Shown: positions 35,488 through 43,473 of the stretch, one piece after another | Layout of the letters: the number at the start of each line of letters is the position of its first letter | Numbering within the stretch: the first letter of the stretch is position 1 | Origin: a virus | Virus record (IMG/VR): IMGVR_UViG_3300049215_000529 | Location: 140,191 to 204,190 of that record | DNA length: 64,000 bases | Reading direction: 5' to 3' (one strand) | Notes under the pieces: model-generated | Seen by the model: only the letters and a program-made list of their open reading frames with translations | Databases searched by the model: none | Told to the model about the DNA's origin: nothing | Translations under genes and position numbers: made by a program

Positions 35488-36780
35488 TTAGCAACCCATT
35501 TCGAACAATAAAATGTAACGTGAAGCGATATTTTCCCAAGTATTTTCATTTAGGTAATCAATTTGTTTCTTAACTTGAGCTTCACGAGCGGCAGGGTTAG
35601 TAAACAGTTGTTCTAGTGCTTTAGCAATATCTTCAGAGGTATCAGCCTTAATCGTGGGCAAATCTGAGAAGTGATTGACTGAAGATGTAACTACAGGCAA
35701 TGCCTTTGACATTGCAATTCTTGCTGCGCCGGATGCGCCATATACTTCATGGGCAGGATGAGATACATAAGGAAATAAAGTTGCCTGATTCGTTCTCATA
35801 TAGCTATCTAAAGTTTCATCTGACTGAAAACCACGAATCAGCGCCACATTTTCTTGGATATCAAGCTGTTCTATTAGGTCAGTTAGCTCATGGTAATAAA
35901 CATCATGCTCTGTCTTGCTTTGTGCTGACTCGGAAAATAATCCAGTGAAGAAGACATCTGGAAACTTTTTCTTAAGTTCTGCAGTCGCCCGAATTGAATT
36001 TTCCCATCCTTTATATCTAAATCCAAATCCAAACTGCATAAAAGTTCGCTCTGACTTATACATGTTCCAAAGTCGTTCTTTGCTAGTACAAGGGAAACAA
36101 CCATGAGGTATTACATATACTTTGCCAGGAACTTTCTTTTCATTCTTTAAAACTTCATAACCGCCCTGTAAGTGCACCACGATCTCTGGTATAGCAGCTT
36201 CACAAATCGTTTTGTCTTTGTGATGAAAGACTGAGTGCATAGTAACGATGACCCTATAATCTGATAGCTGACTCATCAAAGATAGCCAATGGCGAGCATC
36301 AGGAAATAATCCAAACTCATGCTGAATCCACACGATATCCGGATCATATTCCTTAATAGCTTTAGCCAAATCAGATGTTGGTTGTCCGCGCTTCCAGCAA
36401 ACTTTAACTTTGTCATCTGGAATTATTTGCCCACCAATCTCATTTAGATTTCCAATAACCGAATTATCTTCGATGAATAATTTAAAATCTCCCACATGCT
36501 TTACGACTTCTGGCCATAAATTTTGGGAGTAAGTGGCAATTCCACATTGCATTTTCCAATTTCCAACCAAAGCCACTTTCAAATCTTTAGCTGACTTTTT
36601 GATATGCTTGTATTTAATTTTGCCGTTGCAAACGACGCAAGAAGTAATGAGTTCTGTAGGTGAGACATGTGAAAGCTCGGGCGGGATTTCAATTATCTCC
36701 AAGCCCTCATTGCTAAAACTTTTGTCTGACACCACACATATGCGGTTGTGCCTAACTCCAACAAATCTCGCCATATCCAC
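35488..36780 (-). CDS. GT4-like glycosyltransferase
   Basis: 430 residues. N-terminal unknown part (about 1-65), then a Rossmann GT-B pattern: LVGNWKMQCGIATYSQNLW, WIQHEFGLFPDARHW, VYVIPHGCFP, MQFGFGFRYKGWENSIRA, and a donor-site E in YVSHPAHEVYGASGAARIAMSKALPVV. It probably transfers a sugar to a phage or host surface glycan or to DNA. The next gene, a pyruvyltransferase-like protein, overlaps none of it but is only six bases away. Confidence 0.88.
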   Translation of the reverse strand: MDMARFVGVRHNRICVVSDKSFSNEGLEIIEIPPELSHVSPTELITSCVVCNGKIKYKHIKKSAKDLKVALVGNWKMQCGIATYSQNLWPEVVKHVGDFKLFIEDNSVIGNLNEIGGQIIPDDKVKVCWKRGQPTSDLAKAIKEYDPDIVWIQHEFGLFPDARHWLSLMSQLSDYRVIVTMHSVFHHKDKTICEAAIPEIVVHLQGGYEVLKNEKKVPGKVYVIPHGCFPCTSKERLWNMYKSERTFMQFGFGFRYKGWENSIRATAELKKKFPDVFFTGLFSESAQSKTEHDVYYHELTDLIEQLDIQENVALIRGFQSDETLDSYMRTNQATLFPYVSHPAHEVYGASGAARIAMSKALPVVTSSVNHFSDLPTIKADTSEDIAKALEQLFTNPAAREAQVKKQIDYLNENTWENIASRYILLFEMGC

Positions 36781-36786
36781 CAGCCA

Positions 36787-37752
36787 TTAGGTAAGACTTA
36801 ACACATCTTTACTTAATGCCTCAAATATAGTGGATTCTGTTGGAAAACTATTTTGAAATTTCATTTTCATTGATTGCTCGAAAGAGTCAATCAATTTTCT
36901 CTTGGAACTATTATAGTAGTTTATGAAAACTCCATCGTTTGGCTGTACAAACCTGAGCTTATCATGATGGTGAATAGCTAGGTATGGAGTTCTGGTCATT
37001 TCAGATAGTATGATACCGTGAAATCTTTGTGTAATAACTGTTTCATATTTGGAAACAAGAGCGGTGACTGACCTGATACCTACTGGTAAACCATTTAAGA
37101 TAAAGGTCTTGTCGCCCTTATCCATTGAACTAAGAAGCTCAGCTATTGCCCAATCATCATTATCTTTGTTACCTTGACACATAGACAAAAAGTTAATGCG
37201 ATAACCTTCAGTAACAAGATAATCTAAAAACTGACTAAATTCCGACTTGAAGTAGGTCCAAGCCGCATGTTTCCAGTGCGGTTCAGAATTTTTCGGTACC
37301 ACAGCAATATTAGGCATTATCAAAACTGATTTATTAAATTTTGACAATTTAACCACTTTGGATTGAAGGGAATAAACTAAATCAGGAATCCATCTAGTAT
37401 TAGGATTTATTTCCTTTAACCTATCAACTTGATCAGGAGAACGTGTAGCTATTAGTTTTGCCGCCCTCATTAGGTCAAGATGAGTTGGATGAATGTCAAT
37501 CTCGACACCAACACCAATGTAAAATATTTTTTTAGATTTCAATAGCTGCAATACTTCGGCAGGAATATTTGGCGGGCTGTAAAGAAAAGAGCCGCCTCCA
37601 AAGAAGACGGCATCAATATTTTCTAATTTTTTAGTAGTAATGGCGTCACAAAAAACAAACTGACAGTTGGGAAATAGTTGTTGAAATGCTTCAACAAACA
37701 AATCATCACCAATGTTTGATTGGTTATACCAACCATATACTAAAACTTTCAT
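36787..37752 (-). CDS. polysaccharide pyruvyltransferase-like protein
   Basis: 321 residues. VYGWYNQSNIGDDLFVEA (about 4-21), DAVFFGGGSFLY, IGVGVEI and ITQRFHGIILSEMTRTPYLAI are hallmarks of the CsaB/WcaK pyruvyltransferase family, which adds pyruvate ketals to surface sugars. With the glycosyltransferase next door it suggests modification of the host surface or of a phage glycan. Confidence 0.88.
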   Translation of the reverse strand: MKVLVYGWYNQSNIGDDLFVEAFQQLFPNCQFVFCDAITTKKLENIDAVFFGGGSFLYSPPNIPAEVLQLLKSKKIFYIGVGVEIDIHPTHLDLMRAAKLIATRSPDQVDRLKEINPNTRWIPDLVYSLQSKVVKLSKFNKSVLIMPNIAVVPKNSEPHWKHAAWTYFKSEFSQFLDYLVTEGYRINFLSMCQGNKDNDDWAIAELLSSMDKGDKTFILNGLPVGIRSVTALVSKYETVITQRFHGIILSEMTRTPYLAIHHHDKLRFVQPNDGVFINYYNSSKRKLIDSFEQSMKMKFQNSFPTESTIFEALSKDVLSLT

Positions 37753-37757
37753 TTAAC

Positions 37758-38036
37758 TTAATAGATTACAAACCAGTCAATCTCTCTCACACCAAATACT
37801 TCCCATTCTATATATAAGAAGAATTGGCGATCATGATGGTGATGAATAACTTTTCTGTGTTCATGTTGGTCTTCATCCACATGAATAATTTCCCAATCTA
37901 AATGATCGTGGTGATGTGGATTGCAAGGATGAGGTTCTTTTTCATGTCTGAAACGAACACTTACCTCTCTTGGTCTGCCAGATAGGAGAATTCTTGTTGA
38001 ATTTTCTCCAGTTACAGTTAAAGCGCCTGAATGCAT
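37758..38036 (-). CDS. small beta-rich protein, His-rich (paralogue of 38049-38282)
   Basis: 92 residues starting MHSGALTVTGENSTRILL. It shares the pattern of its neighbour (SGxLxVTG...CNPxHxDxLxxE...V.GVREIDW) but has a His-rich insert (HEHRKVIHHHHDRQ). Tandem duplication is evident. Possibly metal-binding or virion protein; unknown. Confidence 0.6.
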   Translation of the reverse strand: MHSGALTVTGENSTRILLSGRPREVSVRFRHEKEPHPCNPHHHDHLDWEIIHVDEDQHEHRKVIHHHHDRQFFLYIEWEVFGVREIDWFVIY

Positions 38037-38048
38037 GTGCTTATCCTT

Positions 38049-38282
38049 TTAGTAGGCAACATGCCATTTAACTTCACGAACACCAGTTACATTCCAAGTA
38101 ACAACTAAGACTACACCAGTTGCAGTGGTTTGTACCTCATATTCCAAAGTGTCTACATGCTGAGGGTTGCAGGGTACCAGCTCAAGGTCATTTATGAATT
38201 TAACTTTGACTTCTCCTGGGAAGTTGCGCAATTGAATTATTGCTTCACCTGCGCCTGTCACAATTAGTTCACCTGATTGCAT
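38049..38282 (-). CDS. small beta-rich protein (paralogue of 37758-38036)
   Basis: 77 residues, MQSGELIVTGAGEAIIQL.., ends NVTGVREVKWHVAY. The leader/ATG region forms GCATAG-GAGATA-CTATGC, a hairpin with the ribosome site in its loop and the ATG in its stem. Confidence 0.6.
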   Translation of the reverse strand: MQSGELIVTGAGEAIIQLRNFPGEVKVKFINDLELVPCNPQHVDTLEYEVQTTATGVVLVVTWNVTGVREVKWHVAY

Positions 38283-38308
38283 AGTATCTCCTATGCCCTA
38301 ATGTCTAA

Positions 38309-38926
38309 TTATTCCAGCATTGCATACAGTTTTTCATTGCCATTGCAATATGTTTTTAATTTTTGTAACCATGCTTGCGATTTTATCTTAAACATTACGG
38401 GCATACGAGCTTTACTGTCGGACGCACCCTTACAAACTACACCCTCAAAAGTCATGCCGGGCAAGGTGGATTGCTTGACCTCATCAAACAATTCTGTATT
38501 AACTTTCCCCTCATATAGTACCTTTGGGGTGTCTAGGTGTCCAAAGTATTTAATAAATTCTTTGGGCTCCAGGATGCCCTGTTTATAGGGGTTCACGTCG
38601 ATCAGCGTTACAGTCAAGTTCTCTTGGAAGTTATGGTTGCCTGCAAACGAACTTGGTCCCCACAACTCAAAGAAGCAAATGACGTCACGCCACCTTTGCT
38701 CTTTGAATACCATTTCCAGATCAGCCGCATATTTGTCCCTCAACAAATTAATCGCGCACCCAAATGGTTTATTGGTTTCATCGATTAATTGGTTCTTGGT
38801 TCCGAACTTATAGAAGCCCCTTTTGGCGTTCCACTCGGCACGGATGTTTGACCCATCTAGCTTGTCAAAAGCATAAATGTAAACTCCGTGTCTAACTTCT
38901 TTTGTAATTGATGGATATGATTTCAT
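38309..38926 (-). CDS. small RNA ligase (Rnl family)
   Basis: 205 residues. Nucleotidyltransferase motif I AFDKLDGSNIR (about 19-29, Lys nucleophile), motif III-like CFFELWGP, motif IV EGVVCKG and motif V MFKIKSQ are in order. T4-type RNA ligases reseal cut tRNAs. Short for T4 Rnl1 or Rnl2 and lacking extra domains. Fits the tRNA repair theme with the Thg1-like enzyme. Confidence 0.85.
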   Translation of the reverse strand: MKSYPSITKEVRHGVYIYAFDKLDGSNIRAEWNAKRGFYKFGTKNQLIDETNKPFGCAINLLRDKYAADLEMVFKEQRWRDVICFFELWGPSSFAGNHNFQENLTVTLIDVNPYKQGILEPKEFIKYFGHLDTPKVLYEGKVNTELFDEVKQSTLPGMTFEGVVCKGASDSKARMPVMFKIKSQAWLQKLKTYCNGNEKLYAMLE

Positions 38927-39205
38927 ATAAATGTTTTTAATGTATTAGAAATAAATGGAACTAATCGGGCATTGATTGCCAGTTCTCGGTAAGCTTTGTG
39001 TTCTTCGCAGCAGCATTCTTCACTAAACAGACGCTCTTCACTATAGAGTACAGTGTATTTGGCGTCATTGGGGCAATCTTTACTGGTATTACATTTTTTT
39101 ATTTAAAAAGGCTTGGTGAGCCCCACCATTAGCTACCCATTGATTAAATTCATAGGCGCGGGCGTCACGCTCCCAACTATCTTCTTTTAAAATGCCGCCA
39201 CCCAT
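38923..39205 (-). pseudogene. zinc-binding protein gene with a single frameshift
   Basis: ATG at 39203-39205 opens MGGGILKEDSWERDARAYEF...HQAFLNKK, then stops. One frame over it continues CNTSKDCPNDAKYTVLYSEE and CCCEEHKAYRELAI to TGA at 38923, which overlaps the RNA ligase ATG. The break is at a run of seven T on the plus strand; six would restore about 93 codons. Function unknown. Confidence 0.6.
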
Positions 39206-39237
39206 ATTTACCTGAAAAATGTCTGGTTTTATTTTAC

Positions 39238-39693
39238 ATTGATAGAATATCGAAACAGATTATACAGAGCCTAAACGCTGGCGACACTATTGTTTTGGAA
39301 GACCTTACTGGTATTCGCAATAGGCGCCTACATAAACCACAACGCACTCTCATCAATAGCTGGTCATACTTCCAGCTTGGTCAATTCTTGACCTATAAGG
39401 CAATGATGAAAGGTATCAGTATCGAATACATCGATGCTCGTTATACCAGCCAAAGATGTAGTGAGTGCGGTTGTATATGTCGAAGCAATCGCAAGCAGCA
39501 CTCTTTCGAGTGCAAGCAATGTGGATTTAGGCTCAATTCAGACTTGAATGCAAGTAGAAATATTTGCAACAAGCATCTTGAAAGCTATAAGCTTTCGGAT
39601 CGGGCTGATGTCAATCAGCCTAACGGCAGCAATGCCAATGTAGGAGCAGCAATGCTACTTACAAGCCACCAGCCTCGTGCTGGTGGTAATTGA
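39238..39693 (+). pseudogene. TnpB remnant (IS605-type RNA-guided nuclease), N-terminus missing
   Basis: The frame, open through a non-ATG start, encodes IDRISKQIIQSLNAGDTIVLEDLTGIRN (split; RuvC-II Glu), then SYFQLGQFLTYKAMMKG, a zinc finger (CSECGCICRSN...CKQCG) and RuvC-III DLNASRNI. The RuvC-I half, with the first catalytic Asp, is absent. A degraded plus-strand insertion between minus-strand genes. The downstream hairpins match an IS605-type right end. Confidence 0.75.
39600..39692 (+). other. hairpins at TnpB 3' end (candidate omega-RNA/right-end region)
   Basis: GGCTGAT-GTCA-ATCAGCC (about 39602-39619) and CCACCAGC-CTC-GTGCTGGTGG (about 39667-39686) lie inside or at the end of tnpB, where IS605 elements carry the end hairpins and guide RNA. 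Confidence 0.45.
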
Positions 39694-39699
39694 CAGGAA

Positions 39700-39734
39700 A
39701 TACAAAAGCCGCCTCATCATTACAATGGGCGGCT
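39700..39734 (-). terminator. rho-independent terminator after groES
   Basis: Minus strand: AGCCGCC, 14-base loop, GGCGGCT followed by TTTGTATTT. The GC-rich stem and T-rich tail lie 25 bases past the groES stop. Confidence 0.65.
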
Positions 39735-39758
39735 AAAAATTGTTTGAGTTTAATTTTT

Positions 39759-40046
39759 TCAGTCTCTGAGAACGCAGGTAACGTTGTCTTCTCTTAAGAC
39801 GAAGACAGTTTCTCCGCCATGAGAAACTTCAGTAGCCATATTCTTGTTAAACTTTACTTCATCGCCAACAACAACATCTAATGGTATAATCGCGCCCTGT
39901 TGTGTAACACGACCAGAGCCAACTCTAACTACCTTACCAGTAACTAGCTTCTCTTCGATAGTATCTGGTCTAATAATAAGTCCCTCTTGCTTCTTAGCAG
40001 TGACAACAGTAACAACAATTTGATCTCTAATTGGATGAACGCTCAT
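39759..40046 (-). CDS. groES: GroES co-chaperonin
   Basis: 95 residues from MSVHPIRD. Matches GroES: PIRDQIVV, GLIIRPDT, GKVVRVGSG (about 39-47), PLDVVVGDEVKF and a YGG-less but similar C-terminal part. It lids GroEL; phages such as T4 (gp31) carry their own version to fold capsid protein. Leader TGTGTA-GGAGAT-TACACA puts the ribosome site in a hairpin loop. Confidence 0.9.
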   Translation of the reverse strand: MSVHPIRDQIVVTVVTAKKQEGLIIRPDTIEEKLVTGKVVRVGSGRVTQQGAIIPLDVVVGDEVKFNKNMATEVSHGGETVFVLREDNVTCVLRD

Positions 40047-40070
40047 GTGTAATCTCCTACACAAAATATA

Positions 40071-40589
40071 TCAGCCACAATCAGATTCTATTATTCTAAT
40101 CAATTGCTCGAAACAAAATTTGATGCGACGACGCTCACACATTTCAGTAAAATTAATATCAAACTGATAAATACTCATATAATCGGCAAATGTCATGGGT
40201 CTAATTTTTAGAACTTGGCACGCCTGCTGAATGATGGTATTGGGGACCGCAATGTCGGTTTTAAGACATTCCTCTTTGGCTATATTCAATACTTTGATTC
40301 TAAGATTGTTGTAATATAATTTTTTATATTTTTCAATCTTATCTTCCGAGAAATTAAATTGCTTACAATAATCAAAGAAAGGTTTATTTCCCCTCTTATT
40401 ATTACAATAAGAGCATGATACGGTTAGATTTGTACTATTGAATGTACCCTTCTTACTGTCTGGAACAATATGTTCCATGGTAACAGTTTCGTCTGTTAAT
40501 ACTTTATCACAGTAGCAACAAATCATCCCATCACGATCAATAACATGTTCTTTAATTCTTTTTTGTCGTTTTCTTTCTTGTGCGCCCAT
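40071..40589 (-). CDS. HNH endonuclease
   Basis: 172 residues. HVIDRDGMICCYCDKVL, MEHIVPDSKKGTFNSTNL and CSYCNNKRGN form the HNH/McrA-type core; basic N-terminus. The helical C-terminal part is not recognised. Probably a mobile homing nuclease. Confidence 0.82.
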   Translation of the reverse strand: MGAQERKRQKRIKEHVIDRDGMICCYCDKVLTDETVTMEHIVPDSKKGTFNSTNLTVSCSYCNNKRGNKPFFDYCKQFNFSEDKIEKYKKLYYNNLRIKVLNIAKEECLKTDIAVPNTIIQQACQVLKIRPMTFADYMSIYQFDINFTEMCERRRIKFCFEQLIRIIESDCG

Positions 40590-40590
40590 A

Positions 40591-41268
40591 TTAACTCTTT
40601 ACTAGTAAGTGAGAACAGTCATTAATACTAATCAGTCTCCAACCTTCTTTTCCAAAAGAAAGCTTTGATACTGAAGTATTGTCTATAGTTACCTTCCAAG
40701 TAAAATTTCTTTCAAAACCCATTACATAATGTAATAGGCACTTTATAGTCATGCCATGACTGAAGCAAGCAATGTTGAGTGGAGGGTGTTCGTTCTCTTT
40801 TTTCCAGGCAGAAAGCTCTGCCATTTCTTTATTGTATAAAATTGTTTCTTCCAACCATCTAGAAGCTCGACGCTCTACCTGAGTCATTGATTCACCACTG
40901 GGTGGCAAGAATCCATGATGAAGGTAGCCCATTCTTAACTTCATTTGGTCATTAAGTGTTTCTTTTCTGCTGGCATTAGTCCAATCGCCCGCGTCATATT
41001 CTCGCAGCGGCTCAGCCAAAATAATTTCTTGGGACGACTCTCCGCGAACAATCTGTGCAGTATTGAGTGCGCGAGTGTAATCAGAAGAATATATTTTATC
41101 GAAATAATTTCCATCCAGCACAAACTTATTATGTAATGCTCTTGCTTGCCGCCTACCTACATCGGTTAACTGGACATCTGCCCGTTGCCCCATAATATCT
41201 GGCTTGATGTTAATCTCAGATTGTCCGTGTCGAATAAGGCTAAGCGTAAATTGAATGTCAGCGAGCAT
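40591..41268 (-). CDS. histidine phosphatase (phosphoglycerate-mutase-like)
   Basis: 225 residues. SLIRHGQSEIN (catalytic His about 14), YSSDYTRALNTAQIV and SHGMTIKCLLHYVMG (second His). Typical of the broad histidine phosphatase family. Substrate unknown. Overlaps the 2H phosphoesterase gene by 11 bases. Confidence 0.88.
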   Translation of the reverse strand: MLADIQFTLSLIRHGQSEINIKPDIMGQRADVQLTDVGRRQARALHNKFVLDGNYFDKIYSSDYTRALNTAQIVRGESSQEIILAEPLREYDAGDWTNASRKETLNDQMKLRMGYLHHGFLPPSGESMTQVERRASRWLEETILYNKEMAELSAWKKENEHPPLNIACFSHGMTIKCLLHYVMGFERNFTWKVTIDNTSVSKLSFGKEGWRLISINDCSHLLVKS

Positions 41269-41671
41269 CCTCGGTGGTCCTTCCGATAGTTAAGTGGAAT
41301 CCAAAGCGTGGCTCTCTAGATAGTCCATATTTCTCTCTGAGTTCAGAAAGATACGGACATTTAGCTTTGAGCCAATAGTATTCCTTGTTGTCTATAACAC
41401 CACCATCATATTCGAATTCAACAAGTTTATTAGCATCTAAACCCCACAGTTTTATGTTGGGGATGAACTCGCCTCGTATTACGGAGACGTGAGTGCCCCA
41501 TACAGGACGGGTTAATTTACCAATTCGCTCACCGTTTAGGTAAGGGTAATCCTTGGTAAACAGGTGCCTGTAGTATTTGGAAATCTCATCATCGCACATC
41601 AATACTAGCCACTTTTCAGAGGAAGACAAGTGGGTGCGCGGAGAATACACCAATTTACCAACAGACTTCAT
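41258..41671 (-). CDS. 2H phosphoesterase (LigT/CPDase-like)
   Basis: 137 residues. Two HxS/T motifs: HVSVIRGE (about 61-68) and FHLTIGRT (about 124-131). Such enzymes cut 2',3'-cyclic phosphates or related RNA ends (and 2'-5' oligoadenylate). It may act in RNA repair or in removing cyclic-nucleotide defence signals. Confidence 0.78.
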   Translation of the reverse strand: MKSVGKLVYSPRTHLSSSEKWLVLMCDDEISKYYRHLFTKDYPYLNGERIGKLTRPVWGTHVSVIRGEFIPNIKLWGLDANKLVEFEYDGGVIDNKEYYWLKAKCPYLSELREKYGLSREPRFGFHLTIGRTTEDAR

Positions 41672-42072
41672 AAAAATACTTTCAATCGATTAATCTTGTG
41701 AACAACTTTTAGAATGTGACAAATTTTATCAACAATCTCATTAGGAGAGTTAGAGTCAAATGTGGCTTCGTAATGATCAATAACAAATATTTTTTTGATT
41801 TCTTCTATCTCTTGAAACCTGTTATCAATAAGTGGTACAATAGTTTTCTCTGCGATGATTTCGCCCTCTTTGTCACGCGTCAATTCAGTTAGACTAAGTG
41901 TGACAGTGCGCCCGGTTTGGCTTCCTTCCGGTCTAACTACTTCTGCTATGACCTTGTAGTGCGGTAAGACTAGATAGTAATTGACCTGAGGAAGCGTACT
42001 TATATAGAACGCTGCCTGCTTTCTAAACTTAGAAAGGTCTAATTTTTCACCAAAATCTAATCGTAATTTCAT
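41668..42072 (-). CDS. hypothetical protein (134 aa)
   Basis: From MKLRLDFGEKLD. Beta-rich first half (YYLVLPHYKVIAEVV), then helical end with HILKVVHKINRLKVFL. The ATG begins exactly at the last base of the encoded CCA of tRNA-Arg (42072), so start codon and tRNA tail overlap. Confidence 0.55.
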   Translation of the reverse strand: MKLRLDFGEKLDLSKFRKQAAFYISTLPQVNYYLVLPHYKVIAEVVRPEGSQTGRTVTLSLTELTRDKEGEIIAEKTIVPLIDNRFQEIEEIKKIFVIDHYEATFDSNSPNEIVDKICHILKVVHKINRLKVFL

Positions 42073-42145
42073 GGTTCCGGGGTTGGGGATCGAACCCAAA
42101 TCAGATCATTCGGAATAACCTATCCTGCCATTAGACGAACCCGGA
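42072..42145 (-). tRNA. tRNA-Arg (anticodon CCG)
   Basis: Cloverleaf on minus strand with loop TTCCGAA, anticodon CCG (reads CGG), T-arm TTCGATC and encoded CCA. One mismatch at the base of the acceptor stem. Directly abuts tRNA-Gln. Confidence 0.88.
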
Positions 42146-42219
42146 TGGCTGGGATACTAGGATTCGAACCTAGATAAAAGGATTCAGAGACCTTTGTCCT
42201 GCCGTTAGACGATATCCCA
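42146..42219 (-). tRNA. tRNA-Gln (anticodon CTG)
   Basis: Acceptor TGGGATA/TATCCCA, discriminator G, encoded CCA; loop CTCTGAA, anticodon CTG (reads CAG). U1-A72 and G73 are Gln identity features. Confidence 0.88.
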
Positions 42220-42246
42220 ATCAACATAATGTAAACTTATTACCAG

Positions 42247-42447
42247 TCACTTCTTTAATACAACCGGTTGTCTAGAAGAGCAGTAACGCTTGCAATTTTC
42301 CAAAAACTCTTCTTCTGGAGACAATTTTTTAATCATGTCTCCCGGCTTAGTTTCCACTGTTCCATCACGAACTTTACTTGGCATTTGTCTGCTGAGCCAC
42401 CAATAAGAGGCGTCAACTAGCTTGAGAAAAACATCGACAGCTTTCAT
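42247..42447 (-). CDS. hypothetical protein (66 aa)
   Basis: MKAVDVFLKLVDASYWW.., ends SSRQPVVLKK. Not recognised. Overlaps its neighbour by four bases. Confidence 0.5.
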   Translation of the reverse strand: MKAVDVFLKLVDASYWWLSRQMPSKVRDGTVETKPGDMIKKLSPEEEFLENCKRYCSSRQPVVLKK

Positions 42448-42809
42448 TCAGCATAATCCAAGAAGGGATGCCACCCAAGTGTATCCAACCAAAAATTGCA
42501 GAACGTATGGTAATCCTGAGTAACTACGTCTTCAGCGAAAGCTTTCTTTAGTTTGGTAAGCTCATCAAAATAAGTATCCTTATCTTGCCTTAAAACGTCC
42601 ACTTGCTTTGCAAGCATATCAGATGCAACACGCGGCTCCCAATTAATAGCGAGAGCTGTGTTGGTTTTAACCTTACGAAGCTCTATCTCTACTTCATCAA
42701 GACGATCAAATAACAAATCAAATGCATCAACCATCTTTGCAAAGAACTCAATCGGATCTTTATTTCCAATCATGTGCTTCATATCTTTTAATACATCTTC
42801 ACGTTTCAT
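42444..42809 (-). CDS. hypothetical helical protein
   Basis: 121 residues from MKREDVLKDM, whose ATG overlaps the previous stop. Acidic, heptad-like (FDRLDEVEIELRKV), probable coiled coil. C-terminus with Trp/Phe cluster (FCNFWLDTLGWHPFLDY). Confidence 0.5.
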   Translation of the reverse strand: MKREDVLKDMKHMIGNKDPIEFFAKMVDAFDLLFDRLDEVEIELRKVKTNTALAINWEPRVASDMLAKQVDVLRQDKDTYFDELTKLKKAFAEDVVTQDYHTFCNFWLDTLGWHPFLDYAE

Positions 42810-43162
42810 GTTATGCTTTCTCGCTCTCGTTTTGATTTTTCCCAAAATTCTTTGTATTCCTTGATATCCCGCTCTAATTCGGAAGGCAGATTATTCATGC
42901 GCAACCAAAACTCTTTAATGAGTGAACCAGACATATCATCTGCATGAGTAAACCCTAAGGAAGTCATTTGGGCGGCTAAGGGTCCACCACTCCAAAGTCC
43001 CCAGTTGTTACGCATCCACCTACCCAAACCATGATGATATCTATACAGATCTTCTCTAGTACCCTTGGTCAACTCAATTTGTTCCTCAGGAGATAATATC
43101 TTGGTTAGAGCCACCATCGCCTCTTCAAAAGTGGTGGGGACTTCAGCATTTTTTGAATTCAT
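42806..43162 (-). CDS. DUF6794-like protein
   Basis: 118 residues. The core GLGRWMRNNWGLWSGGPLAAQ (split for length) and HADDMSGSLIKEFWLRMN fit the small family I recall as DUF6794, seen in bacteria and phages; function unknown. Confidence 0.65.
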   Translation of the reverse strand: MNSKNAEVPTTFEEAMVALTKILSPEEQIELTKGTREDLYRYHHGLGRWMRNNWGLWSGGPLAAQMTSLGFTHADDMSGSLIKEFWLRMNNLPSELERDIKEYKEFWEKSKRERESIT

Positions 43163-43458
43163 TGGCTAACCAAGTCGCCTAACTCTTGAACTGGATCTTT
43201 TGGTTGCACGGTCATGGCAACAAACTTGTTAGCAAGTTCCTTTAATGCCGAAGGAAGATCGCTTCCCTGAGCCTTGCAAACTACCAACTTATCCTTGGCG
43301 AATGCACCAGTATAACGAACCACAGAGCAATAATAGCCCTTCTTGAGAGCAGAGACTGTAACTCCTGGAGACGTCTTGTCGTCGCGAAACCTAAAGCTAA
43401 CCGCCTTAGTTAGTTTGTCCATCAATTGATCGGTTGTAACATTCATATTCTTCTTCAT
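43159..43458 (-). CDS. hypothetical protein (99 aa)
   Basis: MNVTTDQLMDKLTKAVSF.. and YYCSVVRYTGAFAKDKLVV. Alpha/beta pattern like a small single-domain protein. Four-base overlap with the DUF6794-like gene. Confidence 0.5.
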   Translation of the reverse strand: MKKNMNVTTDQLMDKLTKAVSFRFRDDKTSPGVTVSALKKGYYCSVVRYTGAFAKDKLVVCKAQGSDLPSALKELANKFVAMTVQPKDPVQELGDLVSQ

Positions 43459-43473
43459 AGTATACCTTTATTG

